Counted from the first letter of the stretch, positions 42,551-53,178 are shown. The stretch: 64,000 bases of DNA from Tepidiforma sp. (GCF_026003995.1 NZ_BPIG01000002.1:1-64000), one strand, 5' to 3'. The notes: generated by a model not told the origin, from the letters alone. Program-made: numbers and translations.

Positions 42551-43099
42551 ATGCACCGCTTCCGCGCCGTCCTCCCGCTCCTCGCGCTCGTCCTCGCTGC
42601 GGCCTGCGGCGGCGGCGATGGCGGCGCGCCCGCCGCCCCGGTCGTCGTCCGGCTCGAAAGCGCGGCCATCCCGTGGGGCGACGACATCCCGGCCCGCTTC
42701 ACCTGCGACGGCGACGACGTGTCGCCGCCGCTCGCGTGGTCCGGCGCGCCGGCCGAGGCGCAGGCGTTCGCCATCATCCTCGAAGACCCGGACGCTTCCG
42801 GCTTCGTCCACTGGGCGCTGTTCGACCTGCCGGCCGATGCGGCGTCGCTGCCGGAGGGGGCCTCGCCCGGCGGGGCGCTGCCCGCCGGCGCCGCCGAGGG
42901 GAAGAATGATTTCGGCAGGGCGGGCTACGGCGGCCCCTGCCCGCCGCGCGGCGCGACCCACCGCTACGTCTTCCGGGTCATCGCGCTCGATGCCCCGCTC
43001 GGGCTCGAACCCGGGACGCCCGGCACGCGGGTCCGGGCGGCGGCGGAGGAGCACGCGATCGCGGAGGGCCGGCTGGAGGCGACCTACCGCCGGCCGTGA
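42551..43099 (+). CDS. YbhB/YbcL (PEBP) family lipoprotein
   Basis: A 182-residue protein. Signal peptide with lipobox LAAAC (Cys20), then the phosphatidylethanolamine-binding-protein fold: IPARFTCDGDDVSPPLAWSG, ILEDPDASGFVHWALFDLP, GYGGPCPPRGATHRYVFRVIALD. The ligand-pocket DPD and HxW/GP motifs are intact. Exported, lipid-anchored. Bacterial PEBPs have no settled role. It is probably transcribed from a nearby TACTCC-like box. Confidence 0.9.
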   Translation: MHRFRAVLPLLALVLAAACGGGDGGAPAAPVVVRLESAAIPWGDDIPARFTCDGDDVSPPLAWSGAPAEAQAFAIILEDPDASGFVHWALFDLPADAASLPEGASPGGALPAGAAEGKNDFGRAGYGGPCPPRGATHRYVFRVIALDAPLGLEPGTPGTRVRAAAEEHAIAEGRLEATYRRP

Positions 43100-43209
43100 G
43101 GCCGGACCGCGGGCGCGGATTCGCTGCCGCGCCCGGTGGCGTGGTACGGTCGGCAAGAGCCGCCGCCAGCCGCCGCTGCCGGGGCCGAAACCCTGCAGGA
43201 CGTGTCCCC

Positions 43210-43569
43210 ATGGCTGGCGTCATCCACCCGCCGCTCCGCTTCGCGCTCGAATTCGCCGGCCTCGTCATCCTCGGCGCGTGGGCCTATTCGCTCGCCGGCC
43301 CGGGCTGGCTGCGCGTCGTGCTGGCGCTGGCCGTGCCGATCGCCGTCGGCGCGCTCTGGGGCATCTTCCGCGTCCCGAACGACCCCGGGCAGGCGGTGGT
43401 CGCCATCCCGGGGCCGGCCCGCCTCGCGCTCGAGACGGCGGTCTTCGCCGCTGCTGCGGCGGCTGCCGCCCGGCTCTGGGGGGCCGGGCCGTCGGCGGTA
43501 TTCGCTGCCTTCGTCGTCGTCGATTACCTGCTCTCGTGGAGCCGGGTGAGCCGCCTCGCCGGCTGGTGA
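43210..43569 (+). CDS. YrdB/DUF2568 family membrane protein
   Basis: A 119-residue protein with four hydrophobic helices (LRFALEFAGLVILGAWAYSL, LRVVLALAVPIAVGALWGIF, LALETAVFAAAAAAAARLW, AVFAAFVVVDYLLSW) and the family loop FRVPNDPGQAVVAIPGPARL. Function is unknown. It is convergent with katG, with a strong hairpin between. Confidence 0.88.
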   Translation: MAGVIHPPLRFALEFAGLVILGAWAYSLAGPGWLRVVLALAVPIAVGALWGIFRVPNDPGQAVVAIPGPARLALETAVFAAAAAAAARLWGAGPSAVFAAFVVVDYLLSWSRVSRLAGW

Positions 43570-43611
43570 CCGGACCGGAGCCCGCCTCCCGCTCGGCCCC
43601 GGGGATGCGCG

Positions 43612-43640
43612 CCGGGGGCTGCCCAGCGGGCAGCCCCCGG
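43612..43640. terminator. bidirectional hairpin between DUF2568 gene and katG
   Basis: A perfect 13-bp stem (CCGGGGGCTGCCC) with an AGC loop between two convergent genes. Without flanking T/A-runs it is probably a Rho-assisted or stability hairpin. Confidence 0.65.
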
Positions 43641-43693
43641 TCCCTCGCTGCGTTCCCCTGCAGCGGATGCGGCGGTTCGGCGCCGGCGCGGCC

Positions 43694-46041
<2,348 letters not shown>

Positions 46042-46079
46042 GTTCTGGAGTTACTGCGAACGTTCAGATCTCGGCAGGC

Positions 46080-46508
46080 TCAGAAGCCCGCCCAGCCGGG
46101 GCGCGCGGCCGCCTGCCGCACCCACGCCTCCAGCTGCTGCTCCAGCGCATCGAACCCGCCCTCCGGGATATCGACCCACCTCGCATCCGGGTCTTTCCCC
46201 TTCCCCGGCGGCTCTGGTTCGAGCGCGGCGCCGGCGAAGAACGTCACCTTCACGGCGCGCGCCAGGCAGTGGACGGAGCAGAACCAGCCGAGCCCCTCGA
46301 CGCCGTAGAACGGCGAGTTCCAGCGGACGGCCTTCTTCACGCCCGGCACGGCGCGCTCGACGAGGGCATCGAAGCGCCGGCCGACTTCCTGCTTCCAGCC
46401 CGGCATCGCTGCGATGTAGGCCTGCACCGGGGCGTCGCCGTCGCCTTTCGGGATCTGCGGGTTGCCGCCCGCCAGCAGCCGCGGCGCATCACCGCCCGCG
46501 CCGATCAC
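46080..46508 (-). CDS. DUF1801 family protein
   Basis: A 142-residue soluble protein of the YdhG/DUF1801 fold: QAYIAAMPGWKQEVGRRFDALVERAVPGVKKAVRWNSPFYG, seen here as its landmarks (PGWKQEVGRRFDAL, PGVKKAVRWNSPFYG, VKVTFFAGAAL). Relatives include an iron chaperone-like protein in Bacillus, but the function is generally unproven. GTG at 46508 overlaps the stop of the upstream DUF1801 gene, so the pair is coupled. The first 20 residues lack clear homology. Confidence 0.85.
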   Translation of the reverse strand: MIGAGGDAPRLLAGGNPQIPKGDGDAPVQAYIAAMPGWKQEVGRRFDALVERAVPGVKKAVRWNSPFYGVEGLGWFCSVHCLARAVKVTFFAGAALEPEPPGKGKDPDARWVDIPEGGFDALEQQLEAWVRQAAARPGWAGF

Positions 46509-46927
46509 CGGGCGCGCGCCTTCGCGGCCTTCGCCGCCTCGTTGAGGTCGGCGGCGGCGCGGACGAGCTGGCGGAAGGCCTCGGCGTCGAGCGTGTCGCC
46601 CTCGGCGAGGTCGATCGCGCGGCGGGTGCCGCCGCCGAAGCCGGCGTTGAAGAGTCCCGCCGGGTCGGGCACGCTCGCGCCGCGGGCGAAGGTGACCTTC
46701 ACCTTCCCGCGGTACGCCTCGCCGGTGCAGAGGAGGCCGGCGTGCGACCACGCGACGACGCCGAGCGGGTTCGTCGGCTTCAGCCACTTCAGCTCTTCGC
46801 GGACGCCGGGGACGGCCTCGCGGATGAGCTCGCGGATGCGGGTGAGCGTCCCGGCGCGCCAGCCGCCCCACGCGGCGATGCGCTCAGCGATGGGGTCGGT
46901 GCCGGCGGGCGGAGCGGTTTCGGCCAT
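46505..46927 (-). CDS. DUF1801 family protein, paralogue of the downstream gene
   Basis: A 140-residue protein with the same fold (TRIRELIREAVPGVREELKWLKPTN, VKVTFARGASVPDP, NAGFGGGTRRAIDLAEGD). Dissimilar enough from its neighbour to be an old duplication, or two subfamilies placed together. It begins at ATG 46927 with a GGAGGT 11 nt upstream and is transcribed ahead of the 46080 gene. It is divergent from ynfA. Confidence 0.85.
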   Translation of the reverse strand: MAETAPPAGTDPIAERIAAWGGWRAGTLTRIRELIREAVPGVREELKWLKPTNPLGVVAWSHAGLLCTGEAYRGKVKVTFARGASVPDPAGLFNAGFGGGTRRAIDLAEGDTLDAEAFRQLVRAAADLNEAAKAAKARAR

Positions 46928-47017
46928 ACGGTGGGGGGACCTCCAGTGCGGTGGGGCGGCCCGGCGCGGCGGCTGGTACGCTCGGGGGCGATACCCCCCT
47001 TCGCTGGTGCGCCGACC

Positions 47018-47353
47018 ATGCCGGAGCCCTACCGCGCCATTCTCGTCTTTTTCCTCGCCGGCTGCGCGGAGCTGTTCGGTTCGTGGCTCGTCTGGCAGTG
47101 GCTGCGGGTCGACCGGCCGTTCCCGTTCGGGCTGGCGGGGGCCGCGGTGCTGTTCACTTACGGCCTCATCCACACGCTCCAGAGCGAATCGGAGTTCGGG
47201 CGCATCCAGGCGGCCTACAGCGGCATGTTCATCGTGCTCGCGCTCGCCTGGGGCGCCATCGCCGATGGCTGGCGGCCGGACCGGTGGGACCTCGCCGGGG
47301 CCGGGCTCGCGCTCGCCGGCATGGCGCTCATGATGTTCGGCCCGCGGGGCTGA
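47018..47353 (+). CDS. YnfA/UPF0060 family membrane protein
   Basis: A 111-residue protein with four TM helices, typical UPF0060: ILVFFLAGCAELFGSWLVWQWLR, FGRIQAAYSGMFIVLALAWG, DGWRPDRWDLAGAGLALAGM. Some relatives are small-multidrug-resistance-like exporters, and function here is unknown. A TACGCT box near 46977 gives a short leader. Confidence 0.92.
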   Translation: MPEPYRAILVFFLAGCAELFGSWLVWQWLRVDRPFPFGLAGAAVLFTYGLIHTLQSESEFGRIQAAYSGMFIVLALAWGAIADGWRPDRWDLAGAGLALAGMALMMFGPRG

Positions 47354-47431
47354 CGCGCCGGCGCCTCCTTCAGCCAAGGGCCCGGATCGCATCGGGGCCG
47401 CTAGTGCCGGCGCGATGAGCTGGCGCCCGTG

Positions 47432-47815
47432 TCACCGCTGCCCGGCTGGCTGGAACAGTTCGACAACGTTGCCCGAAGGGTCGAGCAGGAGAATCTGCGA
47501 ACCGCCGGGCCCGGTGACGATCTCATTGCGGAACTCGCAGCCTTCGGCCTTCAGCCGCGCAACCTCGGCCGCGAGGTCGGGGACGATGACGTGGATGCGG
47601 TTCCAGCCCCCGGGTCCCGGAATCGCGCCGTCCGGCATCGGCCGGCCGGCCGAACTCTGCGGCCCGGCGAGCAACAGGCGCAGGTTGCCGCGGCGAACCG
47701 AGCCGAACGCCGGCGCAGCGTCAGATTCGACGGTGAAGCCGAGGTGGTCGGTATAGAAGGCCAGCGCCTTCGCGACATCGTCCACCATGTAGCGGACGTG
47801 GACCGTTTCATCCAT
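47432..47815 (-). CDS. VOC family (glyoxalase-like) protein
   Basis: A 127-residue single VOC module: VRYMVDDVAKALAFYTDHLGFTVE, then GPGGWNRIHVIVPDLAAEVARLKAEG, and LLLDPSGNVVELFQP supplying the metal Glu. It overlaps the end of the MerR-ArsC gene by 8 bp and is coupled to it. It lacks the paired cysteines of the arsenic lyase ArsI, so an ArsI role is not supported. GGGAGGT precedes the ATG. Confidence 0.88.
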   Translation of the reverse strand: MDETVHVRYMVDDVAKALAFYTDHLGFTVESDAAPAFGSVRRGNLRLLLAGPQSSAGRPMPDGAIPGPGGWNRIHVIVPDLAAEVARLKAEGCEFRNEIVTGPGGSQILLLDPSGNVVELFQPAGQR

Positions 47816-48647
47816 GGAAGACCTCCCGGTCTGATGTTGTTGCCTTGCCGGCGGCCGCGGTGCGCAGCGCCAGTTCGACGAACGGGATGAGGCGCGCGGA
47901 GAGTTCGTCGCGGATGCGGCGGTACGCCGCCAGCCGCGCCTCGGCGGACCCGCGCACGGCCGCCGGGTCGGGAAAGTGCCAGTGCAGCGTGCTGTGCGCG
48001 CCGGCGATCCTGGCGCAGGTCTCCCGCATCGCATCCGAGAGCGTGATGACGTAGTCGAAGGGGCCCGTCACGTCGCTGAGAGCCTTCGAGTGCGCCTCCC
48101 GCCAGTCGATGCCCGCCTCCGCGAGGACGGCGATGGCCATCTCGCTCACCGGCGCAGGGCGCGCGCCGGCCGATTGCACGCGGAAGCGTTCGCCGCCGAG
48201 CCGCGTCAGCAGGGCTTCGCCGATCTGACTTCGGCCGGAGTTCGCCTGGCACAGGAAGAGCACAGCGATCGGTGCGGACGGCTCCGGCCGGCGCCCCGGG
48301 CCACTGGTGGCGCGCCAGGTCGCCTCAAGGTCACGGAGTTGGCCGTCGAGCCATTCCAGGTCGGCCCTGCGTGCGGCAATTGCCTCGCGCTGGCGCCGGA
48401 GCGCGGCGAGCAGTTCGTTCCCGCCGCCGCGGTCGAAGGTGAGCCGCGCCAGGCGGCCAGCCTCCGCGGTGGGGAGTCCGACCCGCCGCAACGCGACGAC
48501 CAGCCGAAGCAGGCTGACATCGTGCGTCGTGTACTGGCGGTAGCCATTCTCACCTCGCGGTGCTGGCGGCAGCACGCCAGCGGACTCGTACCAGCGCAGG
48601 CCCGATGGCGAGATCCCGGCGGCCCGTGCAGCTTCTGCAATGTTCAT
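47808..48647 (-). CDS. MerR-type regulator fused to arsenate-reductase/LMW-phosphatase domain
   Basis: A 279-residue fusion. Residues 1-70 are a MerR winged helix (MNIAEAARAAGISPSGLRWYESAGVLPP), followed by a coiled coil to about 115. The C-terminal part is an ArsC/LMW-PTP domain: P-loop CQANSGRSQIGEALL, HSKALSDV, DYVITLSDAMRETCAR and HWHFPDPAAVRG. The first resolving Cys of thioredoxin-type ArsC is Ser here, but the second is kept. It could sense and reduce arsenate or act only as a sensor. Promoter TTGACT-N19-TAGAGT with a dyad is MerR-like, and the -10 ends 6 nt before the ATG. Confidence 0.87.
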   Translation of the reverse strand: MNIAEAARAAGISPSGLRWYESAGVLPPAPRGENGYRQYTTHDVSLLRLVVALRRVGLPTAEAGRLARLTFDRGGGNELLAALRRQREAIAARRADLEWLDGQLRDLEATWRATSGPGRRPEPSAPIAVLFLCQANSGRSQIGEALLTRLGGERFRVQSAGARPAPVSEMAIAVLAEAGIDWREAHSKALSDVTGPFDYVITLSDAMRETCARIAGAHSTLHWHFPDPAAVRGSAEARLAAYRRIRDELSARLIPFVELALRTAAAGKATTSDREVFHG

Positions 48648-48653
48648 GGGGGA

Positions 48654-48684
48654 ACTCTAGACTTTCCAGTTGCTGCAAAGTCAA
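48654..48684 (-). promoter_or_regulatory. MerR-type promoter/operator of the MerR-ArsC gene
   Basis: TTGACT (48679-48684) and TAGAGT (48654-48659) are separated by 19 bp, the long spacer typical of MerR-activated promoters. The spacer holds a 9-3-9 dyad with one mismatch (ACTTTCCAG-TTG-CTGCAAAGT on the plus strand, 48661-48681). Autoregulation by the encoded MerR domain is inferred. Confidence 0.72.
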
Positions 48685-48743
48685 CACGCGCGCATGCGCC
48701 ATCGCCGGGGCAGCGGCGGCCCCTGCGCCGCCCTCTGCCCCCC

Positions 48744-49193
48744 TCACCCCAGCGCGATCAGGATCGTCCCCGCCGTCACCAGCGCAGCGCCGGCGGCCAC
48801 CCCCCAGCTCAGCCGCTCGCCGAGGAAGACCGCCGCGAACACGACCGTCAGCACCACCGAAAACCGGTCCACCGGCGCCACCTTCGAGGCCGTGCCCAGC
48901 TGCAGCGCCCGGAAGTAGAACAGCCACGAAATCCCCGTCGCCAGGCCGGAGGCGATGAGGAAGCCCACCGTCCCCCGCGAGAGCTTCCCCAGCTCCTGCT
49001 GCGCCCCCGTCGCGAAGACGATCCCCCACGCGAACACCAGCACCACCACCGTCCGGATCGCCGTCGCGAGGTTCGAATTCACGTCCTTCACGCCGAGCCG
49101 GCCGAGGATCGCCGTGGCCGCCGCGAACACCGCCGAGAACAGCGCGAAGACGAACCAGCTCACGCCTTCACCCTGCCTTTCCAGCGTGGACAT
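48744..49193 (-). CDS. EamA/DMT-type small membrane protein
   Basis: A 149-residue protein equal to one EamA half-domain, five hydrophobic helices: FVFALFSAVFAAATAILGRLG, the hallmark VNSNLATAIRTVVVL, and APVDRFSVVLTVVFAAVFLGERL. Such single-domain transporters work as dimers. Substrate unknown. Start ATG 49193 gives an eight-residue leader before the first helix. A GTG at 49163 is possible. Confidence 0.87.
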   Translation of the reverse strand: MSTLERQGEGVSWFVFALFSAVFAAATAILGRLGVKDVNSNLATAIRTVVVLVFAWGIVFATGAQQELGKLSRGTVGFLIASGLATGISWLFYFRALQLGTASKVAPVDRFSVVLTVVFAAVFLGERLSWGVAAGAALVTAGTILIALG

Positions 49194-49253
49194 TGCGGCT
49201 TGACAGAGTTGCGCCGCCCGGCGACCTTCGAGCCATCCGCCAGGGAGGACGGC

Positions 49254-49556
49254 ATGCGCTCACATATCCTGACCACCCGCACCGTCCCTGCGGCGGCCCT
49301 CGCCGCCAGCATGCTGCTCCTCATCCCGTTCGGGGCGATGCTGGTGACGGACGCTGTCCGGTGGGGTTTCATGGACTTCGCGGCTGCCTGGCTGCTCGTT
49401 TTCGCCACGGGGGCCGGCATCAGTGCGGCCGCGCGTGCGCGCTCTATGCCGCTGCTGGGCCGCCTGGCAGCCGCGGCGGCAATCGCGTTGCTCGTGGCGG
49501 TGGCCTGGGGCGAGCTGGCCGTTGGCCTCTTCGGCAGCCCATTTGCGGGCACCTGA
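49254..49556 (+). CDS. hypothetical small membrane protein
   Basis: A 100-residue protein with three hydrophobic helices (PAAALAASMLLLIPFGAML, FAAAWLLVFATGAGISAAA, LAAAAAIALLVAVAWGELAVG). No family recognised. GGGAGGA lies upstream of the ATG at a suitable distance. It is convergent with the fluoride antiporter gene. Confidence 0.68.
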   Translation: MRSHILTTRTVPAAALAASMLLLIPFGAMLVTDAVRWGFMDFAAAWLLVFATGAGISAAARARSMPLLGRLAAAAAIALLVAVAWGELAVGLFGSPFAGT

Positions 49557-49568
49557 GCCTCCCCGCCC

Positions 49569-51410
49569 TCAGCTCCCGGCCTGCGCCGCGGCATCCGGCT
49601 CTCCTTCGAAGTCGTCCTCGAACACGTCATCGACCACCACCGCGCCCTTCTCGAGGTGCCAGTGCTCCACCGTCTTGTGGACGATGACCTTGCCGGCGAG
49701 GAGGTCGCCGTGGCGCTCGCAGAACCGTTCGAGCGCGTCGGTTTCGCCCACCAGTTCGACGCAGAGCATCAGCGATTCGTTCGTCACCTCGGGCGAGGTG
49801 CTGCGCGCGTGGATGTCGGCATTGCCGCTGAAGCCGTAGTGCGTCGGGTGGGCGATGGCGTTCATCAGGCCGTCGCGCCGGGCGGCGTCGATGATTTCGC
49901 GGTAGAGCGGGCGGCTGCGGAGGAAGCCGCCGAGGCCGCGGCGCGGCGCGCGCTCCTTCGGCGCCAGGTAGATGCGCACGAGCCCGAGCTCGCGCCGCCG
50001 GACGCGGTGGTTCGAATCCATGCCAGGTTCTCCTTCTGCGGGGGTTTTCCCGTTGAACACGTCGAAGATGGCGGGCAGCGGCAGCTGGTCGGCCGCCTTC
50101 GCCTCCCGCACCACGCGCAGCGGCGCCTCCGGCGGCACCGTCGCCGGCCGCACCTTCGGCGTCGCCACCCGCTGCGAGAGGTAGATGCCCGAGTGCCCGC
50201 TCACGAGGTAGGAAACGAAACAGGCGACGGCGAGGTAGGGCGCGCCCGCCGAGCCGAACAGCTCGATGCCCATCACGGTGCAGGCGAGCGGCGTGTTCGC
50301 TGCGCCCGCGAAGACGGCCACGAAGCCGAGCCCCGCGAAGAGGTCCGGGGGCGCCTGCAGCACATCCGCCACCCGGTTGCCGAGCGAGGCGCCGATATAG
50401 AAAAGGGGGGTGACTTCGCCGCCTTTGAAGCCGCTGCCGAGCGAGACCGCGGTGAACACGATCTTCCAGAACCAGGCGAACGGCGAGGCGCCGCCCGCGT
50501 GGAAGCTCGAGACGATCGTCGTCGCGCCCGGGCCCGGCGAGGTGACGCCGAGCCCGAGGTAGTCGCGCGTGCCGAGCGCGAAGACGAGGCCGATGACGAC
50601 GAGGCCGCCGGCCGCCGGCCGGAGCAGCGGCTGGCGGATGAGCCGGCGGAAGAGCCGGCCGAGGCCGTGGGCCAGCTCCGCGAAGAACACAGCCGCCAGG
50701 CCGAAGACGATGCCGGCGAGGCACGCCTTCGCGAGCAGCAGCACATCGAACGGGAGGTTGCCGCTCCGGCCGGTGACGGTGACCTGGTAGGCGGTGTGGT
50801 GGACATCCCACGCGGCGGCCGTGAAATCGGCGGCGAGGGCGGCGTAGAGCACCGGGATGAGGGCGCTGTACTCCATCCGGCCGATGGCGAGCACCTCCAT
50901 CGCGAAGATGGCGCCCGCGATCGGGGTGCCGAAGACGGCGCCGAAGCCGGCCGCGATGCCCGCCATGAGCAGCGTCCGGAGGTCGTCCGGGCCGAGGCGG
51001 AGGAGGCGGTTGAAGGCGCTCGCGATGCCGCCGCCCATCTGCACGGCGGTCCCTTCGCGCCCGACGGAGGCGCCGAAGAGGTGGGCGCCGACGGTGGCGA
51101 TGAAGATGAGCGGCACGATGCGGGGCGGGATGCCGCCGCCGGGCCGGTGGATCTCATCGACGAGCAGGTTGTTGCCGCCCTCCACGCTCCGCCCCCAGCG
51201 GTGGTAGAGCGCGGCGCTCGCGATGCCGGCGAGCGGGAGCAGGTAGAGCAGCCACGGGTGGTCCCAGCGGGCTTCGGTCGCGTGTTCGAGCAGCCAGAGG
51301 AAGAGCGCCGAAACGGTCCCGATGGCGGCCGCGACGGGCGTGAGCAGCAGGAACCACTTGGCGAGGTAGCGGATGACGGCGAGCTGGTCGCGGAAATCGA
51401 TGAGCGGCAT
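49569..51410 (-). CDS. CLC-F-type fluoride/proton antiporter fused to DUF190
   Basis: A 613-residue fusion. Residues 1-430 are a ClC antiporter. The anion-site motif is GGNNLLVDEIH rather than GSGIP, as in fluoride-specific CLC-F. The gating-Glu motif is GREGTAVQMG, and GFKGGEVTPLFYIGASLGN follows. Residues about 495-605 form a DUF190 domain (ELGLVRIYLAP, RPLYREIIDAARRDGL, LVGETDALERFCE). DUF190 proteins usually accompany CrcB/Fluc fluoride channels, so the fusion fits fluoride export. Control by the riboswitch at 51465-51556 confirms the substrate class by inference. Confidence 0.92.
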   Translation of the reverse strand: MPLIDFRDQLAVIRYLAKWFLLLTPVAAAIGTVSALFLWLLEHATEARWDHPWLLYLLPLAGIASAALYHRWGRSVEGGNNLLVDEIHRPGGGIPPRIVPLIFIATVGAHLFGASVGREGTAVQMGGGIASAFNRLLRLGPDDLRTLLMAGIAAGFGAVFGTPIAGAIFAMEVLAIGRMEYSALIPVLYAALAADFTAAAWDVHHTAYQVTVTGRSGNLPFDVLLLAKACLAGIVFGLAAVFFAELAHGLGRLFRRLIRQPLLRPAAGGLVVIGLVFALGTRDYLGLGVTSPGPGATTIVSSFHAGGASPFAWFWKIVFTAVSLGSGFKGGEVTPLFYIGASLGNRVADVLQAPPDLFAGLGFVAVFAGAANTPLACTVMGIELFGSAGAPYLAVACFVSYLVSGHSGIYLSQRVATPKVRPATVPPEAPLRVVREAKAADQLPLPAIFDVFNGKTPAEGEPGMDSNHRVRRRELGLVRIYLAPKERAPRRGLGGFLRSRPLYREIIDAARRDGLMNAIAHPTHYGFSGNADIHARSTSPEVTNESLMLCVELVGETDALERFCERHGDLLAGKVIVHKTVEHWHLEKGAVVVDDVFEDDFEGEPDAAAQAGS

Positions 51411-51464
51411 CAGGCGGCCCCCTTCCGGGGGCCCTGCAGGTGGCCGGGGTCGCGGGTCGTCTCC

Positions 51465-51556
51465 AAAAAACAAACTCCTGCACAGGGGGTGCAGGAGTCA
51501 TCAGCACGCCGGGCGCCGTGCCGGCGGCGGTTGACGGCAGGACTCCATCGCCGTGG
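51465..51556 (-). promoter_or_regulatory. fluoride (crcB) riboswitch with overlapping intrinsic terminator
   Basis: The RNA reads ACGGC-GATGGAGTCCT-GCCGT, CAACC, a GC hairpin, then GCTGATGACTCCTGC. P1 pairs ACGGC with GCCGT, and GGAGTC pairs with GACTCC in the pseudoknot, as in fluoride aptamers. The 3' strand is shared with a terminator (ACTCCTGCAC-CCCCT-GTGCAGGAGT, 51474-51498) followed by TTTGTTTTTT. Fluoride binding should therefore block termination and allow expression of the antiporter. Confidence 0.87.
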
Positions 51557-51561
51557 CTCTC

Positions 51562-51590
51562 AGCCTACCGGGCGGGCTGGCTGCTGGCAA
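51562..51590 (-). promoter_or_regulatory. promoter of the fluoride riboswitch transcript
   Basis: TTGCCA (51585-51590), a 17-bp spacer and TAGGCT (51562-51567) on the minus strand place the start near 51555, at the 5' edge of the aptamer. Confidence 0.72.
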
Positions 51591-51706
51591 GTCCCGGCCC
51601 CGCATGCAGCCCGAGCGCGCGGAAAGCCGCGACCTTCACGAAATCCGCCGCGAGCGCGCCGGCCCGGCGGCCGGTACACTCTGCCGACCCCCAGCGAGGC
51701 CGCCCT

Positions 51707-52243
51707 GTGAAGACCGCCATCGTCATCCGCCACGCCGAGCGGCAGGACCGCACCGACAACGCCTCCGGACTCTCGCCGGCGGGCATCGCCCAGGCGCGCG
51801 CCGCCGGCGCCCGCTGCCCGCGGTTCGACCTCGTGGTGACGAGCCCGCTCCCCCGGGCGATGGAGACCGCCGCCGCGATGGGCTTCGCCGTCAGCCGGGT
51901 GCACCCCGCCCTCCAGGAGATCGGCGAACGGGTGGAGGCGCACGTCCGCTGGAGCGACGGCTACCGGGCCTGGGCCGAAGCGCGCCGCTCGGCAGCAGCG
52001 GTCGCCGCGTACGCCGACGGGCTCGCGGAGCTCGTCCGCGGCTGGCTCGATGAGGTGCCGGAAGGCGGCGCGCTCCTCATCGTCACCCACGGCGGCATCG
52101 TCGAAGCACTGGCGGCCGGCCTCGCGCCCGGGTTCGATGGCGGGGCGCTTGAGCCCGGCGCCGGCTACGCCGAGGGGTTCGAAGCCCTCATCGCCGCTGC
52201 CGGGGAGCCGGCGCTCCGCCGGTTCCCGGCCCCGCGGGGCTGA
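51707..52243 (+). CDS. histidine phosphatase superfamily protein
   Basis: A 178-residue phosphoglycerate-mutase-like phosphatase. The phospho-accepting motif is IVIRHAERQD near the N-terminus (RHAE in place of RHGE), with SPLPRAMETA supplying the second Arg and LLIVTHGGIVEAL the second His. The substrate is unknown. It starts at GTG 51707, about 20 nt after the expected start of a TACACT promoter (51675-51680). Confidence 0.9.
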   Translation: MKTAIVIRHAERQDRTDNASGLSPAGIAQARAAGARCPRFDLVVTSPLPRAMETAAAMGFAVSRVHPALQEIGERVEAHVRWSDGYRAWAEARRSAAAVAAYADGLAELVRGWLDEVPEGGALLIVTHGGIVEALAAGLAPGFDGGALEPGAGYAEGFEALIAAAGEPALRRFPAPRG

Positions 52244-52416
52244 CCGGGCGGCCGGGGCGCGCCGGGGCAGCCGCCCCCGGGGCGGCCGGCGCCCGGCTCA
52301 CACGTTACGACGGAACCGTGAGGGTCGCATTGACGTTCTCTGTGGGTGTGGCATCCTCCACCCGGGCCGGGCGGGCGCAGGGTCCGGACGGCACGCGCAG
52401 TTCGCAGGAGGTCGAG

Positions 52417-53178
52417 ATGGAGCGGAAGCGCCTGAACTGGCGGCTCGCGGGGCTCGCCGCGGCCGTGGCAGCTGTGGCCGTCGGCGGGTTCGCGCTGGGC
52501 AGGACGTTGCTCGGGTCCGATGGCCCGGCCGATGGCGCGCCGGGCGATGTGACGCCGCTAGCCACGCCGGGCCCGAACGATGCGATCGACACGAGCAAGC
52601 CCGGCTGGGGCCTGCCGTACCTCGACGCCGATAAGGCGCTGCCCCGCTACGACCAGGTGGTCAACGGCATCGCTGTCGGTCCTTCGGCGAAGCACGAATC
52701 CGGGTGGTGCGCCCCGGGCCAGGCGCGGTGGGTCGATGCCAGCGAAGCCGACGGGACGCCGCTCGCCCTCCCGAAACAGTTCCCCGCCGGCGGTGTGCCG
52801 GGAGAAGCCCGCGCCGTGCGCTGCGGCGACACCATCGTCCACACCGAGGTCACCATCGCATTCCCCGCCTCGCCGGCCGCGGCGGCGGAGGTCGCCTCCG
52901 GGAAGAGCTGGTTCGATGTCCAGCACGGCGGTGTGATGACCATCTACAAGGACCTTGCGACGTCGCCGGGCTTCGCCTCGCAGATCGCATCGGAGCGCTG
53001 GGAGGCTGCGAGCGTGAACGGGCTGCCTGCGGCGCTCGGTCGTGCCGTCTTACGCGATGAATTCGGCGAAAGCGCCGTCGTCGTGTGGGACGCGGGGCGC
53101 AACCTGCAGGTCGTGGTCCGGGGCGTGGACGTCCACGTCGATGACCTGCTCGCCGCCGCCGCGGAGGCGCTGAAGTGA
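52417..53178 (+). CDS. membrane-anchored exported hypothetical protein
   Basis: A 253-residue protein. One N-terminal TM/signal anchor (LAGLAAAVAAVAVGGFALGRTLL, noted here by position 9-31), a Gly/Pro/Asp linker, then an extracytoplasmic domain with a Cys pair (ESGWCAPGQARW and AVRCGDTIVH). No family recognised. AGGAGG lies 5 nt before the ATG at 52417. It is convergent with dnaN after a 40-bp gap. Confidence 0.75.
   Translation: MERKRLNWRLAGLAAAVAAVAVGGFALGRTLLGSDGPADGAPGDVTPLATPGPNDAIDTSKPGWGLPYLDADKALPRYDQVVNGIAVGPSAKHESGWCAPGQARWVDASEADGTPLALPKQFPAGGVPGEARAVRCGDTIVHTEVTIAFPASPAAAAEVASGKSWFDVQHGGVMTIYKDLATSPGFASQIASERWEAASVNGLPAALGRAVLRDEFGESAVVVWDAGRNLQVVVRGVDVHVDDLLAAAAEALK

Noticed and set aside
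47432..47815. VOC protein as arsenic lyase ArsI in an ars operon
   Set aside because: The cysteine pair that binds arsenic in ArsI is absent, so only a generic VOC call is supported.
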